DNA of 51,162 nucleotides, taken from contig CAJNDS010002319.1 in the NCBI GenBank assembly GCA_905221605.1, positions 379,501 through 430,662 on the forward strand, read 5' to 3'. The position numbers and the translations under genes are program-made. Positions within the stretch are counted from its first letter, which is position 1; each line of letters begins with the position of its first letter. The notes under the pieces were generated by a model. The model had not been told where the DNA came from, searched no databases, and worked only from the letters and a program-made list of their open reading frames with translations. Shown here piece by piece: positions 18,114 to 27,859 of the stretch. The DNA is from Symbiodinium natans (taxonomy: Eukaryota > Sar > Dinophyceae > Suessiales > Symbiodiniaceae).

Positions 18114-19722
18114 CGGGTGGTCCCAGGCAAGCTCATGCAGCCAGGACTTGACAAGCGGCGGATGAACGCCAGCTTGTTGGTAGCCCCCGAACCCTGAAGA
18201 ACCTGCCGAGGTCCTATCCTTAACCCGAAGAGTCGGTGCTTATTCTTTACTTAGAGAACTCCCTCCCTCCCCCTACATACTTAGCAAGATTCCTAAACCG
18301 TGAACCCTAGACCCGAAACACATCAAGGGACTAAAGGAGGGAGCTGCTGCTTCTTAGAGGGAATCAGGTACCCTCCCTCGAATTATTCGGGATATAGGGC
18401 CTGGGGTACCTAATTCCTTCATGCCCTGCTAAGAACCACTAGGAATAGGGGCTACATTGGGGCCACTTAGGTATATAGGGTCTCTTGAAGATATACATAG
18501 GGGTTCTTATCGGGAATAAGATTAAATTAAGGGCCCCTTCTAGGGTTGGGGTTTAGGGTTGAGGGTTGAGGGTTTACGGCTTAGGGCTTAGGGTTTATGG
18601 TTTAGGGTTGAGGGTTTAGGGTTGAGGGTCCCCTGCTTTTTGTGGGTAAGACGCCGAAAAAATCATGGGACTTCTTCTCCCTGCCCCCTAGGGAGGGGGC
18701 TGCAATCTGGTTCTAAAGCCCGCACGGCAACTTGAAGCTCTCAGCTTTTTGAGAGGTAGGGTTTAGGGTTTAGGGCTACTGGTTTATAGTTGGGATAGTA
18801 ATAAAAATTTAAAATTTTATTCTTATTGAGTTTAAGTACCCATAAAAATGTAAAATGTTATCCCACTATGACAAAGGGCTAAGGGTGTAGGGTGTAGGGT
18901 TGCATTGGTGCTTGCGTGCCTGCGACCTGTGCAGACATGACCCTATCATGTCTGGCAACCATGCAGGGGCCGCGCCAAGCCCATCACCTTCGCAAGGGTT
19001 TAGGGTCTAGGGCCTAGGGCTGAGGCCTAAACCCTAAACCCTAAACCCTAAACCCTAAACCCTAAACCCTAAACCCTAAACCCTAAACCCTAAACCCTAA
19101 ACCCTAAACCCTAAACCCCAAGCCGGCCCCTAAGCCCTAAGCCCTAAGCCCTAAGCCCTAAGCCCCAAGCCCTAAGCCCTAAACCCCACTGCCCCCTTAA
19201 CCCCCGGAAACTGAAGACGCAGAAGGCTCAGGGGCTTGGGTGCACCAGGCCAAAGAAGTTCTGAAAACCCAGAGCTTCAGTATAAAGCCTAAGCCCTTGG
19301 AACCTGAAGTTGCCCCCAGAGGCAGTAGAGTTTTAGGGCGTAGGGTTTAGGGTGTAGGGTTGAGGGTTTAGGGTTTAGGGTTTAGGGTTGAGGGTTGAGG
19401 GTTGAGGGTTTAGGGTTTAGGCCTCGATGCATGGGAGGGCGTGCCCTTCACGGTGCCGAGGGAAATCATCATGTCAAGGGAAGAAGCTCTTGCGGTTGCG
19501 AAGATGCCCCGGGCCCCCAACAAAGGGGTTCAGGGTTAGGGTTTAGGGTTTAGGGTTTAGGGTTGAGGGTTTAGAGTTTAGGGTTTAGGGTTTAGGGCTT
19601 AGGGTTTATAAGGGTTTAAGGTTTACGGTTTAGTAAGCTTAGTAGCAGTTGGGCTTAGGGCTTACCTGGGCTTCATTCAGGATGTTCAGTTGGAAAGGGG
19701 GCCCCTGAACCCTAAACCCTAA
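18114..19722 (+). CDS. Six-exon gene with telomeric-repeat introns, product unknown (partial 5' end)
   Basis: Exons 18114-18179, 18692-18755, 18935-18997, 19217-19324, 19421-19527 and 19681-19722 join into 149 codons plus stop without a frame break. All five introns are GT-AG (donors GTAGCC, GTAGGG, GTTTAG, GTAGAG, GTTCAG; acceptors CCCTAG, TGCAG, TGAAG, TTTAG, TTCAG). The product has ordinary composition; the fifth exon gives SREEALAVAKMP. No domain was recognised. The last four residues before the stop (NPKP) come from telomeric repeat, so the true end may differ. The start is unknown; an exon at about 17505-17640 (reading KNMKEARKSSAL) may belong. Several islands are also open on the minus strand; the plus strand is preferred for phase agreement across six exons. 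Confidence 0.5.
18349..18650. other. Foldback elements and TTTAGGG array inside the 18180-18691 intron
   Basis: Arms TTCTTAGAGGGAATCAGGTAC and GTACCTAATTCC...CTAAGAACC form a hairpin at 18349-18437. A family I relative follows (18440-18545), then TTTAGGG variants (18545-18630). Confidence 0.55.
18998..19216 (+). other. Intron with inverted telomeric arrays
   Basis: This 219-bp intron starts GTTTAGGGTCTAGGGCC, passes through about 12 units of CCCTAAA and 7 of CCCTAAG, and ends CCCCCTTAACCCCC...CTGAAG. The 5' end (TTTAGGG sense) and the body (CCCTAAA sense) are complementary, so the transcript could fold with its two splice sites close together. CCTTAAC is a good branch-site match. Confidence 0.5.
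19325..19420 (+). other. Intron made entirely of TTTAGGG-type repeat
   Basis: After the donor GTAGAG every base belongs to TTTAGGG or its one-base variants (GGGTTGA, GGGTGTA), and the acceptor is the TTTAG of the last unit. The phase-1 junction joins GGC A|GC CTC. A TTTAGGG array contains GT and AG in each unit, so almost any such array could in principle be excised. Confidence 0.5.
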
Positions 19723-19800
19723 ACCTAAACCCTAAACCTCAAACCTAAATCCTAAATCCTAAACCCTAAACCCCAAACCCCAAACCCCAAACAAACCCCA
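19535..19800. repeat. TTTAGGG and CCCTAAA arrays around the last exon of the 18-19.7 kb gene
   Basis: TTTAGGG units at 19535-19640 form the intron 19528-19680. CCCTAAA units at 19708-19800 begin inside the exon and supply the stop codon. Confidence 0.8.
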
Positions 19801-19939
19801 AACCCATCCGCCCCCAAAACCCGCCAAGGAACGGATCGCCCGTGGACATGAGACGCAGCCGGGCGGTGATCGCCGTGCCGTCTGGCAGGTATCGGCATAT
19901 GGGGGTTTACGAAAACAGGGGGAACATAGGGGCCCGAAC

Positions 19940-20240
19940 AATTAGAAAAGGGTTTTGGGGGATATTGTAATTGTAGTATAATTACAAAGGGACCCTAAGG
20001 GCCTAAGGGAATACTATGAGTAATTATTCCAACCCCTATAGTACCCCGTCTTGGGGGGTCCCTTTAAGGGGATTCTATTCTATGTGGGGTATAAAAGGGG
20101 TACCCCTATTTTGGGAAATGCCATATGGGGTGGTTTCCTAAAGTAGGGTCCCCTTTTGGGCGGGGTCTTCTCGAAGGGTGCCGTATTGTAGAGGCCACCC
20201 AAAAAAAGGGACCCTAATTTAGCAAACTACCCACATATTA
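19940..20240. mobile_element. Family K segment and a family D-like hairpin
   Basis: ACAAAGGGACCCTAAGGG and GGGAATACTA...TTCC(A/G)ACCCCT at about 19982-20040 recur at 22375-22425. At 20123-20238 arms GGTTTCCTAAAGTAGGGTCCC and GGGACCCTAATTTAGCAAAC pair. Confidence 0.5.
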
Positions 20241-20283
20241 TAGGGTTTTGGCTGGTACTGTAGGGCTGACATGGTGGGGAGGG

Positions 20284-20646
20284 GATTCTGCCAAGCCTGC
20301 CGAAGCACACACAAGAATGGCCCACAACTGCGTATGTATCGTTGTTCTGAGTCTGGGTAGCCCAGCAACCATATTACAATAAGAGCACCCTTTTTGGGTT
20401 TGGTAAATTTAGCAGGGAACCTTGGACAAAAAAGTGCAAAAGGGTCCCACCGAGCTGCCAAGGAGTAATTTGGAGGCAAACCTCATGTGCAGCATCCATG
20501 AGACCGGGTTGAGGATTGCGAGGCGCTGCGTCTACGGCGGACCCAAAAACCGTATTCAAAAACCAATTGCCAGGGTTTACGTAGGCTTTAGGCTTAGGGT
20601 TAAGCCCTCCACCTGCGGAATCCGAAACCCTGACCCTAAACCCTAA
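20284..20646 (+). CDS. Reading frame interrupted by introner A4, unknown product
   Basis: With A4 removed, the plus strand reads from about 20284 (AKPAEAHTRMAHNC) through LSNLEANLMCSIHETGLR to RRCVYGGPKN and then into telomeric repeat at 20628-20655. A minus-strand frame (MDAAHEVCLQIT...) is also open through the repaired site, but there the duplication would give an AC donor, which is not used. Boundaries are approximate and no domain was recognised. Confidence 0.35.
20353..20462 (+). mobile_element. Family A introner, copy A4, flanked by GAGT duplications
   Basis: The 110-bp element has ends CTGGGTAGCCC and GAGCTGCCAAG and a target duplication GAGT at 20349-20352 and 20463-20466. The interior is clearly related to A1-A3 (GCAACCATATTACAATAAG...CACCCTTTTTGGG). 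It interrupts a plus-strand reading frame; removing the element with one GAGT gives GTT CTG AGT AAT TTG GAG in frame. That intron would begin with GA, a donor reported in dinoflagellates; a GT two bases in would shift the frame. Relative to the host frame it is inverted compared with A1-A3. Confidence 0.7.
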
Positions 20647-20832
20647 ACCCTAAACAGCCCACCAACTCCTGAAAAGCACCCTTGGCAAGCAGAAGCCTTT
20701 CAGTTTCAGCTCCAGCCGATGCGTGTCGTCCTGTCCGATGAAGTGCCAAGAACTTAAGCGGGCGAGCACAACCCTTCAGTTTAGGGTTTATGGGGTTTAG
20801 GATTTCAAGGTGTTAGGTTTTGTGGGTTTAGA

Positions 20833-20906
20833 TTGGGATGTGCCCCCTTAATTATACGAACAGGCCTTAGTTTTAAGGACTGCTAGTATAAGGGGGAACA
20901 TCCTAA
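20833..20906. mobile_element. Family G element, short copy
   Basis: TTGGGATGTGCCCCCTTA...CTGCTAGTATAAGGGGGAACATCC. Surrounding 20656-21448 is unique; a frame on the minus strand at 21166-21387 is unconvincing. Confidence 0.65.
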
Positions 20907-21575
20907 GTCTTAGAGTTCAGCGTTTTAGGGAGTCAAGTTTCATTTATTTGTGTCAACAAGCCCTCAACCCTGTACACTCTCACTCCCTCCCTCCTCCCCT
21001 GGGGACATGCTCAGCTGAGTTTCTCAAGAGGTGTTCTTTGGGTTTTTCTCGAAGTTGTTTACCCCGGAAAGGTTGGTTACAGTAGCTACAGCTGCTCCAC
21101 ACCGAAGTTCTGCGCTTGGTGATTGAAAGCCCCTTGGGCTTTTCGGGCCGGATGGCAAATTCGGCTTAAGGGGCATAGATGCCACATATTGAACCGGTGA
21201 AAGAACCTGTTCCCTGGCACGTGGTGAGTATTGGCATTGGGGAAGAACCGCGCGTGCCCAGATCCCTACTTGGGTTTGGGATTTGAGGGCTTACGAAAAA
21301 TAGGCCCCTAGTTACTATAGACCCGCAAATAATGGGACAAAAAGGGTACCCCGAATATCGTAAACTCCGATTTAGGGCTAAGGGCACAGGAAAGGAGGTC
21401 CGAGAATGCCCCGACGGCCTTAATCACATAGTGCATATGGACATCTTTAGGGTTTAGGGTTTATAGGGTTTAGGGTGAACATTCAGAACCAAGACCCGCC
21501 ATTTCAAAACACCATAAGCCAGTGGACCGACAGTTTCGGGGACATTTGCATGCGGGCGAACCACGCCTGAAGACT

Positions 21576-21675
21576 AAAGTGAGTCATGATGATGATGACA
21601 GTAACAGCAACAAAAACAAAAGAAAAACAATCACTATGAACAATATGGCTAATGAATGTATTGACAGTCATGATC

Positions 21676-21725
<50 letters not shown>

Positions 21726-21798
21726 GGTGGTGTTGGTGATGGTGATGGTGATGGTGTTAGTGATGGTGATGGTGATGGTGATGGTGATGATGATGGTA

Positions 21799-21830
<32 letters not shown>

Positions 21831-21890
21831 GGTGGTGGTGATGGTGATGCTGATGCTGATGATGATGGCGATTATTGGAACGTTGAATGT
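21576..21890. repeat. GAT/GGT trinucleotide microsatellite
   Basis: (GAT)n, (GGT)n and GGTGAT runs give Asp/Gly-rich, Met/Val-rich and Ile/Thr-rich frames on the three readings. The longest (196 codons, 21522-22112) is a repeat artefact unless transcripts show otherwise. Confidence 0.85.
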
Positions 21891-22091
21891 TGGCATCAGG
21901 CTCTGGATGGTGATTCAGGGAGTTCCATCCCGCCGGGGTTGAGGGTTTTTGGGTCTCTAATAACCTGCTACCTCTGCTTCGTTGGGGCTAACAAAAAATG
22001 GGCCCGCAATTCAGATCTCCCCCCCAAATGGGGGGTCCAAGAAAATAGGGAAACCCCCAAGGTAGATCCCCAAGTCGCTGCAAGACAAGGG

Positions 22092-22271
22092 CTAGACGCA
22101 GGAGCAACCTAGGAACAAACAGGGTGCCCCCTTTTCGGTTGAAAGGACCTCAGAAGGGGACCCAAACGCTGGCAAAAAGGGGAACAAGGGGCGACTCTGG
22201 GGCCTTGAGGGGAAGCACCTTATAAGAGAACCTAACCCCTAAAGGAACTTAGGTCCTACTCTGGGTCCTAG
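22092..22271. mobile_element. Composite family B element with AGGG duplication
   Basis: It starts CTAGACGCAGGAGCAACC, has an internal right-end copy (GCGACTCTGGGGCCTTGAG, 22191-22209), and ends CTACTCTGGGTCCTAG at 22271. AGGG flanks both ends (22088-22091, 22272-22275). Confidence 0.65.
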
Positions 22272-22506
22272 AGGGGTTTCGGGTTCGACTTGCCGGGGGT
22301 GCTATATAGGGTCCTTAACAATTGGAATAGGTCATTTTTAGTTTTTTTTTGTGGGGGGTAGGGGGGTTTGTACTATTACTACAAAGGGACCCTAAGGGAA
22401 TACTACTAGCATTTCTTCCGACCCCTCTATTAACCCAGAGGTCCGGCGACAAGTTCGGCAGAATCGGAAACACCAGGCGCTCATTCAACTCCTCGAGGCG
22501 GGGCGG

Positions 22507-22575
22507 GGGTTTAGGGTTTAGGGTTTAGGGTTTAGGGTTTAGGGTTTAGGGTTTAGGGTTTAGGGTTTAGGGTGG
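22507..22575. repeat. TTTAGGG array
   Basis: Ten near-perfect units. 22576-23159 is unique and then degenerate repeat, with no gene supported. Confidence 0.9.
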
Positions 22576-23403
22576 GGCACAGCAGAGGTGCTAACAAGGG
22601 AGGTAGGGAATTGGTCTCTCTACTAAGATGCCTGAAAAGCTCGTGCGAGGTACCTCCCTAGGTACCCTTCAAGCAATCGCCTGCAAAGATGCATCATGTA
22701 GGTCAGGATGCAAGCCCCTCTGGGCGCATGTGGTGCCCTCCTGATCTTATGTGCGTGGGGAGGAAGAATGTTTTGATAGGACACCATTGAGCACTTTCCG
22801 CCTGAGCCACTTAACACAATTTGGAAGGACCTACAAACCCTCAACCCTACTGACTGCACCTACACCCCAAAACCCTTAACCGAGGAACGGAAAGGTAGAG
22901 GGTTGTCTTCTTAGAAGCTAGGAAAGGTGCCGAATACCCTTACCTTAACTCTAAACCCTAGCCACACACGCTTGGGGTTTAGGTTAAAGGTCTCGGGCTT
23001 AGGGCTTCGGTTTTCGAGTTTGGGGTCTGAGGTTCGGGGTTTCAAGCATGGGGCTTAGGGCTTAGAGTTTTTGGTTCGCAGAAGGGCTTAGGGGCTTGTA
23101 AGGGCGGACTATGCACCCTAAGCCCTCAAAGTGCAAACCCAAAAATCCTTCACTCCCCCTACACCCTAAACTACCCTAAACCCTAAACCCTAAACCCTAT
23201 ACCCTAAACCCTAAAAAACCCAGAGCCCTCAAAGTGCAAACCCCAAAAAACCCTCAACTCCCAACTCCCTGAGTCCTAGACTAACACACGCTCTTTGCCC
23301 TTCAGCCCCCAACCGCATGGCAGATCCCTAAGCCCTAAACCCTAAACCCTAAACCCCAAACCCTAGACCCTAAACCCTAAACCCTAAACCCCAAACCCTA
23401 AAC

Positions 23404-23491
23404 AACAAAAATCTCCGCAACTGGAGTCCTTGCTGGAGATTTGAAGGTGGATGTCCTTCGTTTCGGCATCCTTCTTCCTGGGCTTCACGCT
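23404..23491 (-). CDS. Exon-like island
   Basis: On the minus strand the acceptor CAGCCCCTAG leads to SVKPRKKDAETKDIHLQISS and a donor TGTT|GTTTAGGG that belongs to the adjoining telomeric array (23330-23403). It contains the stretch ATCTCCAGCAAGGACTCCAG, which recurs with changes in the next island at about 23965-23985. Confidence 0.33.
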
Positions 23492-23931
23492 CTAGGGGCT
23501 GAACCCTAAACCCTAAACCCTAAACCCTAAACCCTAAACCCTGAACCCTGAACCCTGAACCCTAAACCCTAAACCCTAAACCCTAAACTCCCAGTGTAGA
23601 AGAGGGAGCCCCCTCAAGCCGAACCCTGACTACACAGAGCATCAGGGGCCACAGCTGCATTCACAAAAAAGCCGCAAGCACCCACAAGAAAACCCCCCTT
23701 CCTGTAGGACAGGCACTGCATGCACACACACCCTATGTTACCATGTTTAGGGATTAGGGCTTAGGGTTACTAAACCCTAAAACCTAAACCCTAAACCCTA
23801 AACCCAAAAACCCAAAAACCCAAAAACCCAAAACCCAAAACCCTAAACCCTAAACCCTAAACCCTAAACCCTAAACCCTAAACCCTAAACCCTAAACCCA
23901 AACCACTTGCTCTGCATCCTGGCATCTTCAG

Positions 23932-24004
23932 AATGAAGTGCGCCTGATGGTCGACTGCATACTCAGTCCTTGCTGCAGATCCGGTGCTTTGGCTTTTACT
24001 TGGA
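23932..24004 (+). CDS. Exon-like island
   Basis: The acceptor TGCTCTGCATCCTGGCATCTTCAG is one of the best in the window, followed by NEVRLMVDCILSPCCRSGAL on the plus strand and a donor GTTTCAGGG in the array that follows. The minus strand is also open for about 20 codons. Confidence 0.3.
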
Positions 24005-24055
24005 GTTTCAGGGTTTAGGGTTTAGGGTTTAGGGTTTAGGGTTTAGGGTTTAGGG

Positions 24056-24175
24056 CAACCCTACTACAACTGTACTTATAACCCAATGATAACCCTGCCA
24101 GGGTACTTGAGGGCCTCATATGTGGGTTATATCTACACTTAGATTGGGCTACTAAGTACCCCGAACCTCCAAGTA
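24056..24175. mobile_element. Family C element, left tip replaced by telomeric repeat
   Basis: It begins at CCCTACTACAACTGTACTTATAACCC directly after a TTTAGGG array; the usual first ~25 bases are missing. The right end CCGAACCTCCAAGTA is intact. Confidence 0.65.
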
Positions 24176-24482
24176 GGTTTCAGGGTTTCTCGGTTTTCGG
24201 GATGCAGGGTCCAAGGTTTTAAGGGCGGATGCCTGGTAGGGCCCGAGAATCTTAGTTGCTGAGTTCATAAGCCCCCAAAAAGTGCACGCGTTCAGTTCTA
24301 TAGCGGGTTAGCGTATCCCAAAAAGTGTAAAGAGCACTCATTCAGCTACTAAGGAATTCTTCAGGGGTTGTTGAGGTCTAGGCCTGTGGAGTTCACCTGG
24401 GGATCCATTTGCCTGCAGCATCGGTGAGCGCCACCTACCTCTGGCTTAGGTTTTCGGGTCACAGGAGCTAACCTGCACACAA

Positions 24483-24639
24483 TACTTGGAGGTTCATGGG
24501 CCAACCCCAATTACCAGTCTACTGAATAGCCTACTTAGAGGACTTCAGAGGCTTACAAGTACAGCTATACTTAAGCCTAAACCCTAAACCCCTAACCCCT
24601 AAACCCTGAACCCTAAACGTGGTTATAAGCCTCCAAGTA
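24483..24639. mobile_element. Family C element with CCCTAAA insert
   Basis: TACTTGGAGGTTCATGGG and GCCTCCAAGTA ends; CCCTAAA/CCCCTAA units occupy 24575-24618 in the right arm. Confidence 0.6.
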
Positions 24640-24821
24640 GTCGCCGGTACCTTGGGAGTTCAGAGCCCTATTGGGCTCAGGGCTCATTGGGTTCAGGCTA
24701 AGGGTTTAGGCCTGGGCCGGCAATTCGCACTGTATACAAACACCCCCGGATGTACCAAGACATTACATACTTAGGCCTTAAAGTACCTACATAGGGAACT
24801 ACATAAAGGCCGAAGTATTTA

Positions 24822-25075
24822 CTAAACCCTAAACCCCAAACCCTAAACCCTAAACCCTCAACCTTCAACCCTCAACCTTAAACCCTCAACCCTCAACCCC
24901 CTAAACCCTAAACCCCAAACCCTAAACCCCAAACCCTAAACCCTAAACCCCAAACCCCAAACCCTAAACCCCAAACCCTACACCCGAAACCCCAAGCCCT
25001 AAACCCTAAACCCTAAACCCTAAACCCTAAACCCTAAACCCTAAACCCTAAACCCTAAACCCTAAACCCTAAAGC
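24822..25075. repeat. CCCTAAA array, about 250 bp
   Basis: Starts with variants (CCTTCAA, CCCTCAA, CCCCAAA) and becomes perfect for the last ten units next to the island at 25076. Confidence 0.9.
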
Positions 25076-25172
25076 CTGCAGCCTTAGGGCTAGATCAGGC
25101 CCAAGCGGCGCTATTTCTGCGCTGTGCATCCGCTTCATCTTTGTGATCTCTGCGGGCTCCAGGCCTTGAGGG
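25076..25172. other. Exon-like island, strand uncertain
   Basis: Minus: acceptor CCCCTCAAG, then LEPAEITKMKRMHSAEIAP, then a GC donor. Plus: acceptor GATCAG, then PKRRYFCAVHPLHLCDLCGL, then donor GTATAAGG. Both are plausible. CCCTAAA (24825-25075) lies on the left and TTTAGGG (25190-25305) on the right. Confidence 0.3.
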
Positions 25173-25189
25173 GTATAAGGAGGGACCCC

Positions 25190-25306
25190 TATAGGTTTAG
25201 GGTTTAGGGTTTAGGGTTTAGGGTTTAGGGTTTAGGGTTTAGGGTTTAGGGTTTAGGGCTTAGGGTTTAGGGTTTAGGGCTTAGGGCTTAGGGCTTAGGG
25301 CTTAGG
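25190..25306. repeat. TTTAGGG then CTTAGGG array, left flank of the AT island
   Basis: About ten TTTAGGG units, then five CTTAGGG units running to the start of the AT-rich island; CTTAGGG resumes on its other side. Confidence 0.9.
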
Positions 25307-25642
25307 AGTTTATTTCGTTCATTATATTCGCGCCTACATTATTATATTCTTGTGCGCGAGTAAAACGAAGAGAAATTCATCAACCAAGAAGTGAACCTGT
25401 TAACAGACCGTGAGCTTGGAATAATATTCACTGGTTATGATTGAACGGTTGATACAAGATGAACGAAGTGTCAAAGAGGGGTTATCTTGTGTCCCAACCA
25501 GGCAATATTAATATCATGACCTGTGAAGTGAACAGATTTCCAAAAGACTTTTTAAGGTGAATTTCTAAGAGATAAAAACCTAAGAAGTTTCTTGTCCAAA
25601 GAATTATATTGTCAATAAAAATTGCAAATGAAACGAATTTAG
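25307..25642. other. AT-rich island inserted in a telomeric array
   Basis: About 336 bp of clearly AT-rich sequence unlike anything else here, flanked on both sides by CTTAGGG units (25262-25306 and 25643-25675). No long frame. The two ends are loosely inverted (TTATTTCGTTCATT and the complement of AATGAAACGAATTTAG). It may be an AT-rich transposon or an organellar fragment; no rRNA or organellar protein sequence was recognised. Confidence 0.6.
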
Positions 25643-25850
25643 CCTTAGGGCTTAGGGCTTAGGGCTTAGGGCTTAGGGTTTAGGGTTTAGGGTTTAGGGC
25701 TACTTGGGTGGTCATGGTACGTAATAACCCAATTAGAACTGTACTTACACAACCCATTTACCACCCTATTAGCGTACTTAAGGGGCTTTTTATGTGGGTG
25801 ATAACTACACTTCTAATGCATTACTAGGTATCCTAAATGGTTTAGTAGGG
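25643..25850. mobile_element. CTTAGGG/TTTAGGG array followed by a family C element
   Basis: Array to 25700; family C from TACTTGGGTGGTCATGGTACG at 25701 to about 25845, with a diverged right end. Confidence 0.6.
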
Positions 25851-26530
25851 TTTAGGGCTTCGAGGGTTCCTCTAAATTGGGGTCCTTCTTGAGGTCTTTT
25901 TAGAAGTGTGCCGCCTCATATACGGGACCCCAATGTATGGAACAGCTCAAAATTTGGGGTTTGGGGCTTAGCTAGGTTTAAAAGGTTTGGGGCTCGGGAT
26001 CTAACGTTAAGTGAGCGGGGTTTGGGGTACGGGGTGATTTTTTCTGATTTGGGTGTGGCCATTCTGTTGAACGGGAGTTGAATTTTGCTAATGGGATGGC
26101 CCATAACACCTTCTGAAAAAACTCCTGAAGTATTATCCTCTTAAACCTAAGAATCGGAAAACATAAACTTGTCCAAGGGCCTGCCTGGTAAAGCTACAGC
26201 ACGCAAGCAGAAAGACTTCGATTTTACATATTTCACGTGATGGTAATTATGTAGCTGAGGGTACTCCAACCTTTTCGGCTGAGGTGTCACGGTTCGCACG
26301 CAAGAGAGAGACTCGTGGGTTCGAGGGGGTTCATGCGCGGTATAAAATTTCATGAAGTAAGGCCTCCAGTTAGTAAAGACAGATAGCATGCATGGAACAT
26401 TCTGTTGTGAAACCCTATTCACTATAAGCCCTAACCTCTAAACCATTAGCACTTCATTCGCGCAGGGGTGCGACGAAGCTCGAAGAAGCCCCCAAGGTCC
26501 GAAACCTTTAGGCCTCCACCTTCATTGTTG
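25851..26530. other. Unique 680 bp, no gene supported
   Basis: Minus-strand frames at 25916-26104 and 26147-26422 (91 codons) have normal composition but no motif or splice site that I can defend. Confidence 0.5.
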
Positions 26531-26544
26531 GCCCTGATTTAGGA

Positions 26545-26850
26545 TTTAGGGTTTAGAGGGACCGTAAGGGAAACCCCCCAGCATACTCCCTACGAAGCAC
26601 TGTTCGTATAAGGGGGAAACATCCCAGGCCAAAACCTTGCAGCTGAACAGGTCTAAGGGCCTGTGATGTCTGCTGCTGCTTTGGCTGATATTTTCTTCTC
26701 CTTCCAGAGCTCAATTCGAAATCTTACAGATCCATGCAGGGTCTCTTGAAGGGTTTAGGGTGTAGGGTTGGGATGTTCCCCCTTGTACTACTAACAGCCT
26801 TTAATGACGAATAGTACCCCCCCTAGTATAATTTCTATGAAGGTCCCAAG
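26545..26850. mobile_element. Two family G half-elements
   Basis: A right half (CTGTTCGTATAAGGGGGAAACATCCCA) ends at 26626. A left half (TTGGGATGTTCCCCCTTGTACTACTAACAGCC) starts at 26768. They are in the order right-left, 140 bp apart. 26851-27370 is unique. Confidence 0.55.
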
Positions 26851-27348
26851 GTGTAGGGTTCTTACAGGGTTTAGGGTCAAGTGCAAGTAGCGGGACGAAG
26901 GGATGCCTCGTTCCCGGAAAGCCGTGTAACCTAGAAGGGTACCCTAAACCCTTCCTGCCGCCCACACGTGTTTGGGGAATGCTCCGAAACCCGAACCCTG
27001 AAGCCTTCAGCCCCCGAATCCCTGCAACCCCCCAAGACAAAGTTGGTGCCAATAACCTGCTAAAAAGGTCGGGAAGCAAAAGGGTTGAAATCAAGACTGT
27101 TATACCCTAAACCATAAACTCGCTCATCCACCGGCTCAATCATTCTAGGGTCCCAGGATCCACAGCTAGATCCCAGCACATTGGCACCCTGATCCGAAAC
27201 CCTGCAACCTAAATCTTATAAACCCTAAACCATTAAAAGCCCTAACACCTTCCCCCTTCTATTAAACGTACCCCTAACAATAAGTCAACCCTTTCCGGAA
27301 ACTCCTCCCGAAACCAACCCCGCCGTTTAAGCACTATTCCGAATGGGG

Positions 27349-27440
27349 GGGGGGGGGGGGGCTAAACCCTACACTCTAAACACTAAACCCTAAACCCTAA
27401 ACCCTAAACCCTAAACCCTAAACCCTAAACCCGAAACCCT
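27349..27440. repeat. G run then CCCTAAA array
   Basis: A G homopolymer of about 15 bases at 27345-27360, then CCCTAAA units to 27440. Confidence 0.85.
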
Positions 27441-27533
27441 AACTAAGGGGGATTCAGGGCTCCCAAACCCTCAAGCCAACCGACATCCTGAAGGTTTAAG
27501 TCATTACTTAAACCCTCCAAAGCCTGAAGCCTA

Positions 27534-27645
27534 CTTGGCTGCACTTAGGAGGGTAGTAAAAACTTGAACTTTTAGCGGCCGTATTAAGAAACCCAATAAA
27601 CCCAAAAAGGCTGAAGATCTAAAGTTACAGTAAAGTACCACAAAG
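27534..27645. mobile_element. Family H element, copy 1
   Basis: ACTTGGCTGCACTTAGGAGGG...AACCCAATAAACCC...TTACAGTAAAGTACCACAAAG. Three copies at over 85% identity by eye (others at 30777 and 40374), all in the same orientation. Read on the minus strand it starts GTGGTACTTTACTGTAAC and ends CTAAGTGCAG, like an intron. Confidence 0.7.
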
Positions 27646-27859
27646 CCAGACCCTAAACCCTTTGGACCCCAAACATGACATGTGGATAAAACCCTCCCCC
27701 TAAGTTCAAAAAAACATTTCGAGTTTCTATTGGGGGGGGGGGGCCGTTTAATATTGGGGGAAGGGAATTTAAACACTAAGCCCTAAACCCTGACAAGCCC
27801 TAAACACTCAACCATCAACCCTTATAAGCCCTAAACACAAAACCCCTAAACCGGTAAAT

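Larger units (their letters stand above)
23160..24055. repeat. Four CCCTAAA arrays and one TTTAGGG array around two exon-like islands
   Basis: CCCTAAA at 23160-23215, 23330-23403, 23500-23590 and 23770-23900 (with a CCCAAAAA block at 23803-23840); TTTAGGG at 24008-24055. Confidence 0.85.

Noticed and set aside
21522-22112. 196-codon Asp/Gly-rich acidic protein
   Set aside because: It is translated from a GAT/GGT microsatellite that is open in several frames on both strands.
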